This document shows positions 43,153 to 51,467 of a stretch of 59,498 nt of DNA, piece by piece (within the stretch, counting starts at the first letter, position 1; each line of letters begins with the position of its first letter). The position numbers and the translations under genes were made by a program. This stretch comes from an uncultured Pseudomonadota bacterium (GTDB lineage Bacteria > Pseudomonadota > Gammaproteobacteria > Steroidobacterales > Steroidobacteraceae), in contig CAISEB010000050.1 of assembly GCA_903884235.1 (NCBI GenBank), positions 1 through 59,498 on the forward strand, given 5' to 3'. The notes beneath the pieces were generated by a model that was not told the origin of the DNA, did no database searches, and saw only the letters and a program-made list of their open reading frames with translations.

Positions 43153-43479
43153 CGGTGACCTTCCGCGGATGCCGCACGGATCGGGATCATCGAACGGCCG
43201 CTCGGGCGGTCGAACGCAGCACGCGGCGAATGCGCTCGCGCCCGCCGCACGAGCCTGCCGCGCGGGTACCCGGGCGCCGCCGCCCCAAACCCCTGAGGGC
43301 TGCCGAGCCGTCCGCCCGCCATGCCGACCTCCCGTGCGCGACTGGAGCCATGTTCCGCGATGGAAGGCGGCATTGGCAAGCGAACCGACCAGGCGCTTCC
43401 ACTCGAACGCCACCGCCGGGCGGGACAGCGCGGGCACGAATGGACTAGAGTCTCCGAACACCCTGGCCCGGAGCACGGT
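43153..43479. other. Intergenic region between divergent genes
   Basis: This 327-base stretch separates the minus-strand dehydrogenase genes from the plus-strand exported methyltransferase-like gene. I see no convincing coding frame. TAGAGT within GGACTAGAGTCTCC at about 43442-43455 could be a weak -10 for the plus-strand gene. No strong -35, terminator or operator is apparent. Confidence 0.4.
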
Positions 43480-44403
43480 ATGTCCATCTCGCGCACGATC
43501 GCAACCGCGTTCGCTGTGGCCACCCTCAGCGTGGCGGGCTGCGCCACGCCGCCTCAGCCGGCACCCGCCCCCACCCCTGCGCCCGCACTCTCGACGTCGA
43601 CCGCGCCATCCAAGGCGCGTCCGGCCTCGCTGCCCAGCAGCGACGCCGGCACGCTGGCGGCCCTCGACGCCGTGCTCGCCGGCCCGCAGCGCTCGGAGGC
43701 GAATCGCGCCCGCGACGGCTACCGTCATCCGAGGCAGACGCTCGAGTTCTTCGGCATTCGTGACACGCAGACCGTTCTCGAGGTCTGGCCGGGCAGCGGC
43801 GGCTGGTACAGCGAGATCCTGGCGCCCCTGCTCCGCGACCACGGCCGCTACATTGCGGCAGGCTACGATCCGGCGAACGACAGCAAGTTCGCGCAGGACA
43901 CGATCCACGCCTATCGCGCCAAGCTCGATGCCGCGCCGGCAACCTACGATCGCGTCACGGTGGTCGCGCTACAGAACCCGGGCGCGCTCGCCCCGGTACC
44001 GCCGGAATCGGTCGACCTCGTGGTCACGTTCCGCAACCTGCACAACTGGCTGGCCAAGGACGGCGCCGCGCCGGCGATGCTGTCGGCGATGTACGCGGCG
44101 TTGAAGCCGGGCGGCGTGCTCGGCCTGGTCGACCATCGCGCGGACCCGGCGGCACCGGTCGACGCGCGGGCCAAGCTCGGCTACGTGAACGAGCAGTACG
44201 CGATCGACCTGATCGAGCAGGCGGGCTTCGAGTTCATCGGCTCGTCCGAGGTCAACGCCAACCCGAAAGACACGCACGACTGGGACCAGGGCGTGTGGAC
44301 GCTGCCACCGACCTACCGGCTCGGCGACAAGGACCGCGAGCGCTACGCCGCGATCGGCGAGAGCGACCGCTTCACGCTGCGCTTCCGCAAGCCGCGCCGC
44401 TGA
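43480..44403 (+). CDS. Exported methyltransferase-like lipoprotein (COG4798 type)
   Basis: The 307-residue protein starts with a lipoprotein signal (ATAFAVATLSVAGC, Cys near 23), a Pro/Ala/Thr-rich linker to about residue 60, then a class I methyltransferase-like fold: HPRQTLEFFGIRDTQTVLEVWPGSGGWYSEILAPLL (motif I as WPGSGG), AAGYDPAND, VDLVVTFRNLHNWL, MYAALKPGGVLGLVDHRAD. This matches the predicted exported methyltransferases of COG4798. How a periplasmic protein would get SAM is unclear, so the fold may serve another function. ATG 43480 is chosen because it starts the signal peptide. Confidence 0.82.
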   Translation: MSISRTIATAFAVATLSVAGCATPPQPAPAPTPAPALSTSTAPSKARPASLPSSDAGTLAALDAVLAGPQRSEANRARDGYRHPRQTLEFFGIRDTQTVLEVWPGSGGWYSEILAPLLRDHGRYIAAGYDPANDSKFAQDTIHAYRAKLDAAPATYDRVTVVALQNPGALAPVPPESVDLVVTFRNLHNWLAKDGAAPAMLSAMYAALKPGGVLGLVDHRADPAAPVDARAKLGYVNEQYAIDLIEQAGFEFIGSSEVNANPKDTHDWDQGVWTLPPTYRLGDKDRERYAAIGESDRFTLRFRKPRR

Positions 44404-44412
44404 CCGGCACGC

Positions 44413-46488
44413 TCAGTCCCACAGTGCGCGGACGCCTGCCGCGACGTCCACACGCGGCGCACCGGCGCCGCCCGGCGCGAGCGCGGGCTCCGGCGGCAGC
44501 GTCGAGGCCGGCTCGAGTGTCGCGAGCACATTCGGCGTCAGGAACCGGCTCTGCGCCCCGTAGACGTGCGCGTCGCCGTAGCGCGGCTGCTGGGTGACGT
44601 AGTACTTGAGCGGCACCATGAGGTGCAGGGCGTCGCGCGCACGGGTCATCGCCACGTAGAGCAGCCGCCGCTCCTCCTCCATCTGCGCCGGATCGCCCGC
44701 CGCGAACTCGGACGGGAAGTTGCCGTCGTTCACGTTCAGCAGGTAGACGGACTGCCACTCCTGGCCCTTGGCCGAGTGCACCGTCGACAGCACGAGGTAG
44801 TCCTCGTCCAGGAGCGGCGGACCCGACTGGTCGCCACTCGCCTGCGGCGGATCGAGCGCGAGTTCGGTCAGGAACTTCTCGCGGTCGAGGAACCCACCGG
44901 AGAGGCGCACGAGCTGCTCGAGGTCGCCGGCCCGCACGTGCGCAGCGTCGTACAGGCGCTCGAGGTGCGGCCGGTACCAGTCGCGCACGCGTTCGGCCTG
45001 CCCGGCCCAGGGCATGGCCGGGTCGACGAGCGCCGCAAGCAGCGCGGCGAGGGCCGGCCAGTCGGCACGGGCGCCCGGCGGCGGGTCGAACGCCGCGAGG
45101 CCGGCCGTGAACGACGGTGCCGCCGCGAGCGTCGCGAGGCAGCGCTCGCTGTGTGCCGGCCCCATGCCGGGCAGCAGTTGCAACGCGCGGAACGCGGCGA
45201 TGCGGTGGCGCGGATTGTCGGCCCAGCGCAGCACGGCGAGGAAGTCCTTCACGTGCGCAGCCTCGAGGAACTTGAGCCCCCCGTACTTCACGAATGGGAT
45301 GTTGCGCCGCGTGAGCTCGACCTCGAGAAAATCGCTGTGGTGGCTCGAGCGGAACAGCACGGCCTGGCGGCGCAACGGAACGCCCGCCTCGCGCGCCCTG
45401 AGCACCTCGTCGATGACGTAGTCGGCCTGTGCGCGATCGTCGGCCACGCTGACGAGCCGCGGACGCGCGCCCTGGCCGCGCGTCGCGACGAGGTTCTTCG
45501 CATGGCGCCGCTCGGCCTCGGCGATCAGCGCGTTCGCGGCATCGAGGATTGGCTGCGTCGACCGGTAGTTCGCCGTCAGCGTGACGACGTGCGCCGGCGG
45601 CTGGTAGCGCGTCGGGAAGTCGAGGATGTTGTCGACCGTGGCCGCCCTGAACGAGTAGATCGACTGCGCGTCGTCGCCGACCACGGTGAGGCCGGCGCCA
45701 TCCGGCTTCAGCGCATTCAGGATGCCGGCCTGCAGGCGGTTCGTATCCTGGTATTCATCGACGAGCACGTGGTCGAACATCGCGCCGATCTCGCGCGCGA
45801 GCGCGGGGTCGGTGACGAGGCCGTGCCACCACAGCAGCAGGTCGTCGTAGTCGAGCACCTGCTCGGCCTGCTTGCGCGCGACGTAGGCCCGGTACAGCCG
45901 CGTCAGGTCTTCCTCGTAACCGGCACACCAGGGCCATTGCGCCTCGATGGACCGGGCGAGCGGCTGCAATGTGTTCACGCGATGCGAATAGATCGCGAGG
46001 CACGTGTCCTTGCGCGGGAAACGCTTGTCGCGCGACGACAGGCCGAGGCCGTGACGCACGACGTCCATGAGGTCCGCGCTGTCGCCCCGGTCGAGCACGC
46101 TGAAGGCGGGATCGAGGCCGACCGCGCGGGCGTGCACGCGCAGCAGCCGGTTGCCGATCGAGTGGAACGTGCCTGCCCACGGCAGCCGCACCGCCGCACC
46201 GGCCGAGCCGTCGGGGCGGCGCAGTGCGCTCGCCACGATGCGTTCGGCACGCCGGGTCATCTCCTCCGCCGCGCGCCGCGAGAAGGTCAGCAGCAGGATG
46301 CGCGCCGGATCCACGCCCGCGAGCACCAGGTGCGCGACCCGGTGGGCGAGCGTCTGCGTCTTGCCGGTCCCGGCGCCGGCGATCACCAGCATCGGCCCGG
46401 CGGCGACTCGGCGCGGGCCGTCGGCACGGCCGTAGGTCGCCGCCGCGCGCTGCTCCGGGTTGAGGACGTCGAGCGGATCCGCTGCCAT
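44413..46488 (-). CDS. UvrD/Rep-family DNA helicase
   Basis: The 691-residue protein is an SF1A helicase. Q-motif LNPEQRAA and Walker A GAGTGKT (38-44) open the protein, followed by motif Ia LLTFSRRAAEEM, motif II VDEYQDTN, motif III VVGDDAQSIYSFRAA, motif IV NYRSTQPIL, motif V STVHSAKGQEWQSVYL and motif VI RRLLYVAMTRARDALHL. It is slightly shorter than UvrD/Rep (about 670-720) and has a diverged C-terminal tail with no Tudor-like domain. It unwinds DNA 3' to 5' in repair or replication restart, by family. ATG 46488 is chosen because the upstream frame is not helicase-like. Confidence 0.9.
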   Translation of the reverse strand: MAADPLDVLNPEQRAAATYGRADGPRRVAAGPMLVIAGAGTGKTQTLAHRVAHLVLAGVDPARILLLTFSRRAAEEMTRRAERIVASALRRPDGSAGAAVRLPWAGTFHSIGNRLLRVHARAVGLDPAFSVLDRGDSADLMDVVRHGLGLSSRDKRFPRKDTCLAIYSHRVNTLQPLARSIEAQWPWCAGYEEDLTRLYRAYVARKQAEQVLDYDDLLLWWHGLVTDPALAREIGAMFDHVLVDEYQDTNRLQAGILNALKPDGAGLTVVGDDAQSIYSFRAATVDNILDFPTRYQPPAHVVTLTANYRSTQPILDAANALIAEAERRHAKNLVATRGQGARPRLVSVADDRAQADYVIDEVLRAREAGVPLRRQAVLFRSSHHSDFLEVELTRRNIPFVKYGGLKFLEAAHVKDFLAVLRWADNPRHRIAAFRALQLLPGMGPAHSERCLATLAAAPSFTAGLAAFDPPPGARADWPALAALLAALVDPAMPWAGQAERVRDWYRPHLERLYDAAHVRAGDLEQLVRLSGGFLDREKFLTELALDPPQASGDQSGPPLLDEDYLVLSTVHSAKGQEWQSVYLLNVNDGNFPSEFAAGDPAQMEEERRLLYVAMTRARDALHLMVPLKYYVTQQPRYGDAHVYGAQSRFLTPNVLATLEPASTLPPEPALAPGGAGAPRVDVAAGVRALWD

Positions 46489-46601
46489 CGGCCGATTATC
46501 GACGCCAGCTGTACGTTTATCCAGCCCCGGATCGGCGAGCCCCGGAGGTACACTCTGGCGCCGCACGCGCCGCGGCCTCCCCCACGACCCCGGAGCGACC
46601 G

Positions 46602-47180
46602 ATGCCCCAGCCCAAGCACCTCACCGGACTCGCGATCCCGACGCCCGGCCGCGCGGAACTCGACGCCGACACCCGGAAGTACTTTGCCAAGTGCGACGAG
46701 AAGCTCGGCTTCGTGCCGAACGTGCTCGCCGCGTACAGCTTCGACCCCGCGAAGCTGCGCGCCTTCACCGCGATGTACAACGACCTGATGCTGGCGGAAT
46801 CCGGGCTCTCGAAGCTCGAGCGCGAGATGATCGCCGTCGTGGTGTCCTCGGCCAACCGCTGCTACTACTGCCTGACGGCGCACGGCGCCGCGGTGCGCCA
46901 GCTGAGCGGGGATCCCCAGCTCGGCGAGATGCTGGTGATGAACTGGCGCACCGCCCCGCTGCCGGCGCGCGAGCGCGCGCTGCTGGCCTTCGCCCACAAG
47001 CTGACGGCGACGCCGGCGGAGGTCGGCGAGGACGATCGGGCGGCGCTGCGCGCAAGCGGGTTCAGCGAGCGGGACATCTGGGACGCGGCGAGTGTCACGG
47101 GGTTCTTCAACTTCACGAACCGCGTCGCCACGGCGACCGACCTGATGCCAAACCCCGAATACCACCAGCAGGCGCGCTGA
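46602..47180 (+). CDS. AhpD-like peroxidase-related protein
   Basis: The 192-residue protein belongs to the carboxymuconolactone decarboxylase/AhpD superfamily. The redox motif CYYC at 87-90 is followed by H94 in CLTAHG, matching the AhpD-type CxxC-x3-H. Helical segments KLEREMIAVVVSSANR and a second repeat-like half (ERALLAFAHKLTATPAEV) complete the fold. These peroxidase-related proteins are thought to act on peroxides or disulfides. It is followed by the Nudix gene after 17 bases and is divergent from the helicase gene. Confidence 0.85.
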   Translation: MPQPKHLTGLAIPTPGRAELDADTRKYFAKCDEKLGFVPNVLAAYSFDPAKLRAFTAMYNDLMLAESGLSKLEREMIAVVVSSANRCYYCLTAHGAAVRQLSGDPQLGEMLVMNWRTAPLPARERALLAFAHKLTATPAEVGEDDRAALRASGFSERDIWDAASVTGFFNFTNRVATATDLMPNPEYHQQAR

Positions 47181-47197
47181 GCGCGGCCGGAGTCATC

Positions 47198-47725
47198 ATG
47201 CCCGAGCAGCGCCGGCGGATCTACACGGGCGACATCGTCACGCTGGACGTGGCGGACGTGCTGCTGCCGAACGGCAACGTCGCCCGCTTCGAGATCGTCG
47301 GACACCCGGGTGGTGCCGTGATCGTCGCGCTGAACGCGGCCGGGGAGGTCTGCCTGCTGAACCAGTACCGGCCGGTCGCCGGCGGCTGGATGTGGGAACT
47401 GCCGGCCGGCAAGCTCGACGGCAAGTCGCCGGATGCCACCGCTCGCGCCGAGCTCGCCGAGGAGGCCGGCCTCGAGGCGGCGCGCTGGCAGTCGCTTGGG
47501 CAGGTCGTCATGTCCCCCGGCGTCTACACCGAAATCGTCCACCTGTACCTCGCCGAGGAGCTGGTCCCGGTCGCGGCGGCGCCGGAGCGGGACGAGATCT
47601 TCGAGGTGCACTGGCTGCCGCTGGACGAGGCGCTGCGCCGTGCGCTCGAGGGCGACCTCGTCGACGCCAAGACGATCATCGCGCTGCAACGCGCCGCCCA
47701 TCGCAAGGGCGTGCAGGCCCGCTGA
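47198..47725 (+). CDS. Nudix hydrolase, ADP-ribose pyrophosphatase-like
   Basis: The 175-residue protein resembles NudF-type ADP-ribose pyrophosphatases: N-terminal swap strands, the conserved RPVAGGWMWELPAGKLD segment and a Nudix helix. The Nudix box is imperfect: PAGKLDGKSPDATARAELAEEAGL keeps the metal-binding E-E of the REUXEE core but has Lys where the first glutamate is expected, Ala for the Arg, and one residue missing in the loop. Activity may be altered. ATG 47198 follows GGAG at 5 bases, downstream of the AhpD-like gene. Confidence 0.82.
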   Translation: MPEQRRRIYTGDIVTLDVADVLLPNGNVARFEIVGHPGGAVIVALNAAGEVCLLNQYRPVAGGWMWELPAGKLDGKSPDATARAELAEEAGLEAARWQSLGQVVMSPGVYTEIVHLYLAEELVPVAAAPERDEIFEVHWLPLDEALRRALEGDLVDAKTIIALQRAAHRKGVQAR

Positions 47726-47782
47726 TTTGACTTAATCGGCCTTGTGGCACCGCGGCAGTGGGGTGTCACCCGCGCGGCGGTG

Positions 47783-47825
47783 TGTGAACTGCGTCACAGA
47801 ATGAACGCCGCCCTCGCCCTATCGT
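47783..47825 (+). promoter_or_regulatory. Perfect CRP-type site with class II promoter geometry
   Basis: TGTGA-ACTGCG-TCACA at 47783-47798 is a perfect match to the CRP/Vfr/Clp half-sites. TATCGT at 47820-47825 is a plausible -10 (4 of 6). With +1 at 47832, the site centre (47790.5) falls at -41.5, the class II position, where CRP replaces the -35. The nearest plus-strand gene is the small protein at 47887. Confidence 0.75.
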
Positions 47826-47886
47826 ATCCGTGCACGAGAAGATGGTCGTGACATAAGCCATGACGGCTTTCACAGGAGGCAGGATC

Positions 47887-48240
47887 TTGGTCGACACCGT
47901 AAAAATGCAGCGTCCGCACTTCTTTGCCGACGGGCAGTCGCCGTCGGGCCACGTTGCGCACGACGATCGCGGCAATGCGATCTGGACGTGGAGCGAGGAA
48001 ATCGACCACCAGGAGCCGCTGCGCTACGCGACCAACTTCGAGATCTCCGACCAGTCGAGCGACAGCCGCGTCGTGACGACCGGCAATGGCCAGCACGTGC
48101 AGGTTTCCGCCAAGGGCGGCTACAACCCCTACGAGAGTGGCTTCGTGAAGGGCGCCGACGCACCCCGCAAGCGCGACCTGAAGGCCCTCTCGAAGTGGAT
48201 CGAGGAACGCCGCCAGCGCGGCGAGCCGACCAAGGTCTGA
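47887..48240 (+). CDS. 117-residue protein of unknown function
   Basis: The start is TTG 47887, since AGGAGG lies exactly 7 bases upstream; ATG 47860 lacks an SD. The sequence is hydrophilic without signal or membrane segments. It reads from MQRPHFFADGQSPSGHVAHD through a Trp/Glu stretch (IWTWSEEIDH), a Ser-rich middle and a basic C-terminus (LKALSKWIEERRQRGEPTK). No family is recognised. The perfect CRP-type site upstream and the ideal SD mark it as a real, regulated and probably well-translated gene, perhaps linked to carbon status. It is convergent with the HAD gene. Confidence 0.75.
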   Translation: MVDTVKMQRPHFFADGQSPSGHVAHDDRGNAIWTWSEEIDHQEPLRYATNFEISDQSSDSRVVTTGNGQHVQVSAKGGYNPYESGFVKGADAPRKRDLKALSKWIEERRQRGEPTKV

Positions 48241-48261
48241 TCCGGCTGCGCGACGCGCAGC

Positions 48262-48966
48262 TCAACCCGATGCCAGCAACCGGCGCACCAGCGCCACGAG
48301 TTCATCGAGGTCGGTGATCTCGTGATCCGGTGGCGCGAACGGCGCGACCCACGATGCGCCGGTCCGGTTCATCCACACGCTGACGAGTCCCGCGAGGCGC
48401 GCCCCTTCGACGTCCGCCTGCGGATCGTCGCCGACGTGCAGGATCGTCGCCGGCGGCACGCCAGCGACGCTGACGAGCTCGGCGAAGATGCGCGGATCGG
48501 GCTTCGCCGCCCCGGCACGCACCGGATCGATCGCAGCGGCGAAGTGCTCGCCGAGCCCGACCCGGGTCACGCAAGCGTTGCCGTTGGTCACCGCGTAGAG
48601 CGGCAGGCGCGCGGCGAGCCAGGCCAGCGCCGGACGCACCTCGCCGAACGGCTCGATGTCGTTGCGCGCCGCCAGGAACACCTCGAACGCGCGGTCCGCA
48701 TGCCCGTCCGAGTAGCCGCTCGCGCGTGCGGCACGCCGCAGAGCCTCGGTGCGGATCCAGCTGAGGTCATGGCCTCGCGCGGGCGCGCCGGCCAGCACCT
48801 CGAGGCGCAGCGCCGTGAGCGCGGCCGGGTCGTAGCGCTCGGCGAGCGCCGGCAGCTCCGCCTCGAGCCATCGTCGCAGCACGGCCTCCGCGCGGACCAG
48901 TACGGGCGGCGTATCCCAGAGGGTGTTGTCGAGGTCGAGCGAGACGGCGCGTGGCGGTGGTGTCAT
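48262..48966 (-). CDS. HAD phosphatase, YigB-like
   Basis: The 234-residue protein is a class I HAD phosphatase. Motif I SLDLDNTLWDT (residues 8-18) carries two Asp, motif II VTNGNA, motif III Lys in AKPDPRIF, and motif IV HVGDDPQADVEGA. The order and the segments PLYAVTNGNA and ILHVGDD resemble E. coli YigB (5-amino-6-(5-phosphoribitylamino)uracil phosphatase of riboflavin synthesis), but such assignments between HADs are uncertain. ATG 48966 is chosen; ATG 48990 is also in frame. It is divergent from glpQ with overlapping start regions. Confidence 0.78.
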   Translation of the reverse strand: MTPPPRAVSLDLDNTLWDTPPVLVRAEAVLRRWLEAELPALAERYDPAALTALRLEVLAGAPARGHDLSWIRTEALRRAARASGYSDGHADRAFEVFLAARNDIEPFGEVRPALAWLAARLPLYAVTNGNACVTRVGLGEHFAAAIDPVRAGAAKPDPRIFAELVSVAGVPPATILHVGDDPQADVEGARLAGLVSVWMNRTGASWVAPFAPPDHEITDLDELVALVRRLLASG

Positions 48967-49001
48967 GAACCCATTATCCTGCCCCGTCATGAACCCGTCA
49001 C
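48962..49001. promoter_or_regulatory. Divergent promoter with duplicated GTCATGAACCC
   Basis: GTCATGAACCC occurs at 48962-48972 and 48986-48996, 24 bases apart. Each copy contains an ATG on both strands. Between them, GATAAT on the minus strand (48978-48973; -35 GTGACG at 49001-48996, 17-base spacer) points to a start near the ATG 48966 of the HAD gene, and TATCCT on the plus strand (48975-48980) to a start near ATG 48989. Both mRNAs could be leaderless. Confidence 0.45.
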
Positions 49002-49966
49002 CGTCGAATTCCAGGCCGGCGCGCGCGCCGATCGTCATCGCCCATCGTGGCGCCAGCGGCTACCTGCCCGAACACACCTTTGCCGCGAAGGCGTACGCCC
49101 ATGCGCTCGGCGCGGACTACCTCGAGCAGGACTGCGTGCTGACGCGCGACGACGTGCCCGTCGTGTTCCACGACCTCGTGCTCGAGGAAGTCACCGATGT
49201 CGCCCGGGTGTTCCCGGAGCGCCGCCGGGCCGACGGCCACTGGTACCTGATCGACCTCGACCTCGCGGAACTGCGGCAGCTCTCGGTCCACGACCGGGTC
49301 AACCCCGCCAACGGCGAGTCGACCTATCCGGAGCGTTTCGGCGAGGTCCTCCCGCTCAGGATCCGGTCGTTGGCCGAGGAGCTTTCGCTCGTGCGCGGCC
49401 TCAACCGGTCCACCCGGCGGCATGCCGGCGTCTACACCGAGGTGAAGAGCCCCGCCTGGCACCGGACGCAGGGCAAGGACCTCGCGCCGCGCGTCCTCGA
49501 GACCCTCGCCGACTTCGGCTACCGGACCGCGGACGACGATGTCTGGCTGCAGTGCTTCGACGACGCGGAACTGCTCAGGATCCGCGACGAGCTCGGCTGC
49601 CGGCTGCGCCTGGTGCAGCTCATCGGCGAGAACGAGTGGCAGGAGTCGGCGACCGACTACGACGCGCTGCGCACCGCGGCGGGACTCGCGCGCGTGGCGA
49701 CCTATGCCGCGGGCATCGGACCTTGGATTCCGCAAATCGTCCAGTGGCCGGCAGCCGGCGCGGAGCCCGCCTATTCGACGCTGGTCCGCGATGCGCATGC
49801 CGTCGGGCTGGCCGTGCATCCGTATACGTTCCGCTCGGACCAGCTGCCCGCGCATGCGCCGGACGCGGCCGCGGTGCATCGCGCGCTCTTCGAGGTCGCC
49901 GGCGCCGATGGCCTGTTCACCGACTTCCCTGACGTGACGCTCGCCGCGCTCGGCCGGCGCGGGTGA
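48989..49966 (+). CDS. glpQ: Glycerophosphodiester phosphodiesterase GlpQ-like
   Basis: The 325-residue enzyme cleaves glycerophosphodiesters to glycerol-3-phosphate and an alcohol. HRGASGYLPEHT near residues 17-28 supplies the catalytic histidine and metal ligands, HDLVLEEVTDV follows, then YTEVKSPAWH, LQCFDD and the C-terminal HPYTFR and DGLFTDFPD. It lines up with E. coli GlpQ, but no signal peptide precedes the domain, unlike periplasmic GlpQ, so it is probably cytoplasmic like UgpQ. ATG 48989 or 48965 are possible starts. The GST gene follows after 4 bases. Confidence 0.88.
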   Translation: MNPSPSNSRPARAPIVIAHRGASGYLPEHTFAAKAYAHALGADYLEQDCVLTRDDVPVVFHDLVLEEVTDVARVFPERRRADGHWYLIDLDLAELRQLSVHDRVNPANGESTYPERFGEVLPLRIRSLAEELSLVRGLNRSTRRHAGVYTEVKSPAWHRTQGKDLAPRVLETLADFGYRTADDDVWLQCFDDAELLRIRDELGCRLRLVQLIGENEWQESATDYDALRTAAGLARVATYAAGIGPWIPQIVQWPAAGAEPAYSTLVRDAHAVGLAVHPYTFRSDQLPAHAPDAAAVHRALFEVAGADGLFTDFPDVTLAALGRRG

Positions 49967-49970
49967 TGCC

Positions 49971-50633
49971 ATGGATACGCTGACCCTCGTGATCGGAAAT
50001 CGCAACTACAGCTCCTGGTCGCTGCGGCCGTGGGCGCTGCTGACGCACCTCGGCCTCGCGTTCGACGAGGTCCTGGTGCCGCTCGACACGCCGACATTCC
50101 CGCACGACGTGCGTCGCTATTCGCCGAGCGGGCGGGTCCCGGCACTGCTGCATTGCGGGCTGGTCGTGTACGAATCGCTCGCCATCCTCGAGTACGCGAG
50201 CGAGCTCGCCGGCGGGCGCGGCTGGCCCAGCGACCGCGCGCTGCGTGCCGAGGCGCGCGCGACGGCGACCGAAATGCACGGCGGCTTCGCCGCGCTGCGC
50301 GGCACCTGCCCGATGAACATCCGTGCCCGCGGCCGCGCAGTCGAGCGGAGCGCCGGGCTCGCCGCCGACATCGCGCGCATCGATGCGATCTGGAGCACGT
50401 GCCGTGCACGCCACGCGTCGCGCGGACCCTGGCTGTTCGGCGAATACTGCGCGGCCGACGCGATGTACCTGCCGGTCGCATTCCGTTGCCAGACCTACGG
50501 CACGGACGGGCTCGGGGCCGCGTCGCTCGACTACCTCGCGACCGCGCTCGGCGATCCCTTGATCGCACCGTGGGTGCGTGCGGCCGAGGCGGAGACCTGG
50601 CGACTCCCGGTCGAGGAAGCCGGCCGCACCTGA
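49971..50633 (+). CDS. Glutathione S-transferase family protein
   Basis: The 220-residue protein has a thioredoxin-like N-terminal domain (LVIGNRNYSSWSLRPWALLTHLG, with YSSWSLR at the active site, then GRVPALLHCGLVVYESLAILEYAS) and a helical C-terminal domain. The NYSSWSLRPW motif is a distinct bacterial GST subfamily. Its role is unknown. It follows glpQ after 4 bases and may be co-transcribed with it; it converges on the MOSC gene 10 bases away. Confidence 0.85.
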   Translation: MDTLTLVIGNRNYSSWSLRPWALLTHLGLAFDEVLVPLDTPTFPHDVRRYSPSGRVPALLHCGLVVYESLAILEYASELAGGRGWPSDRALRAEARATATEMHGGFAALRGTCPMNIRARGRAVERSAGLAADIARIDAIWSTCRARHASRGPWLFGEYCAADAMYLPVAFRCQTYGTDGLGAASLDYLATALGDPLIAPWVRAAEAETWRLPVEEAGRT

Positions 50634-50643
50634 GCCCGGCTTG

Positions 50644-51465
50644 CTAGGCGACGTCGACCGGCATGCCGACCCCGAGCCGGGCGCCCGCCGGCCCGGTCGC
50701 GACGGCATTCACGCCGAAGGTGGCACCGCGCAAGGCCGCGTCCCAGCGGAACGCGCGCAGCGCCGGGAACGGATCGGTCGACGCCACGCCCGTGAGCTGG
50801 TCGATGCCCGGGACGGAGCAGCGCGTGCAGGGTTTCACGAGATCGAGCGTGACCGCGCCGATCGTCATGCGCCGGATCCCGTCCTCCGCGAACGGCGCGA
50901 GGCCGTCGATGACCAGGTTGGGCCGGAAGCGGTCCATCGGCACGGCAGCCGGGAGGCGCCGGTTCAGTTCGGCGAGCGAGGTGCTCGAGCAGACGAGTAC
51001 GGGGAACCCGTCGGCGAACGCGACCGGCACGTCGCGCTCACCGACCCAATCCCGGCTCGCGCGGCGCGCGTGAACGGCGGCGACGCGCACGAGCCTCGCG
51101 GGTGCGTCGATCGCCCGTGCGAGCCAGGCGGCGGCGGCCTCGCCGGCATCGGTCGCAGCGAGGCGGTCATCCCACACGGCGACTTCGCACGGCGCGCCGC
51201 CCTGGGCTGCGCTCGCATCGACCTCGAGCGGGTCCGCGTCCCCGCACGCGAGGCGCAGGCCCGCGGCCGTGCCAGTCGCCTGGATTCGCGCCAGGGCCGG
51301 ATGCGTGCGCTGGCTGAGGAACCGGCCATCGGGCCGCACCACCATCCATTCACGATCACCCGCGAGGCCGTGGGCGCCGAGCCCGACCTCGGCAAGCGGA
51401 GTCGCGCGGCATGCCTTGACCGGGTACACCGCGATCGACGCGAGCCGCGCTGTCACCGCGACCAC
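50644..51465 (-). CDS. MOSC-domain protein (YcbX/mARC-like)
   Basis: The 273-residue protein has an N-terminal beta-barrel domain (LASIAVYPVKACRATPLAEV, GDREWMVV, QRTHPALARIQA) and a C-terminal MOSC domain with the cysteine in KPCTRCSVPGID that ligates the molybdenum cofactor. This arrangement resembles YcbX and mARC, which reduce N-hydroxylated compounds. The usual YcbX ferredoxin domain is missing, so an external reductant is required. GTG 51465 is 2 bases after the apt stop; GTG 51456 is an alternative. It is the last gene of the long minus-strand cluster. Confidence 0.88.
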   Translation of the reverse strand: MVAVTARLASIAVYPVKACRATPLAEVGLGAHGLAGDREWMVVRPDGRFLSQRTHPALARIQATGTAAGLRLACGDADPLEVDASAAQGGAPCEVAVWDDRLAATDAGEAAAAWLARAIDAPARLVRVAAVHARRASRDWVGERDVPVAFADGFPVLVCSSTSLAELNRRLPAAVPMDRFRPNLVIDGLAPFAEDGIRRMTIGAVTLDLVKPCTRCSVPGIDQLTGVASTDPFPALRAFRWDAALRGATFGVNAVATGPAGARLGVGMPVDVA

Positions 51466-51467
51466 GT

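Noticed and set aside
47727-47732. TTGACT as -35 for the small protein gene at 47887
   Set aside because: No -10 lies 16-18 bases downstream; the CRP site with TATCGT fits better.
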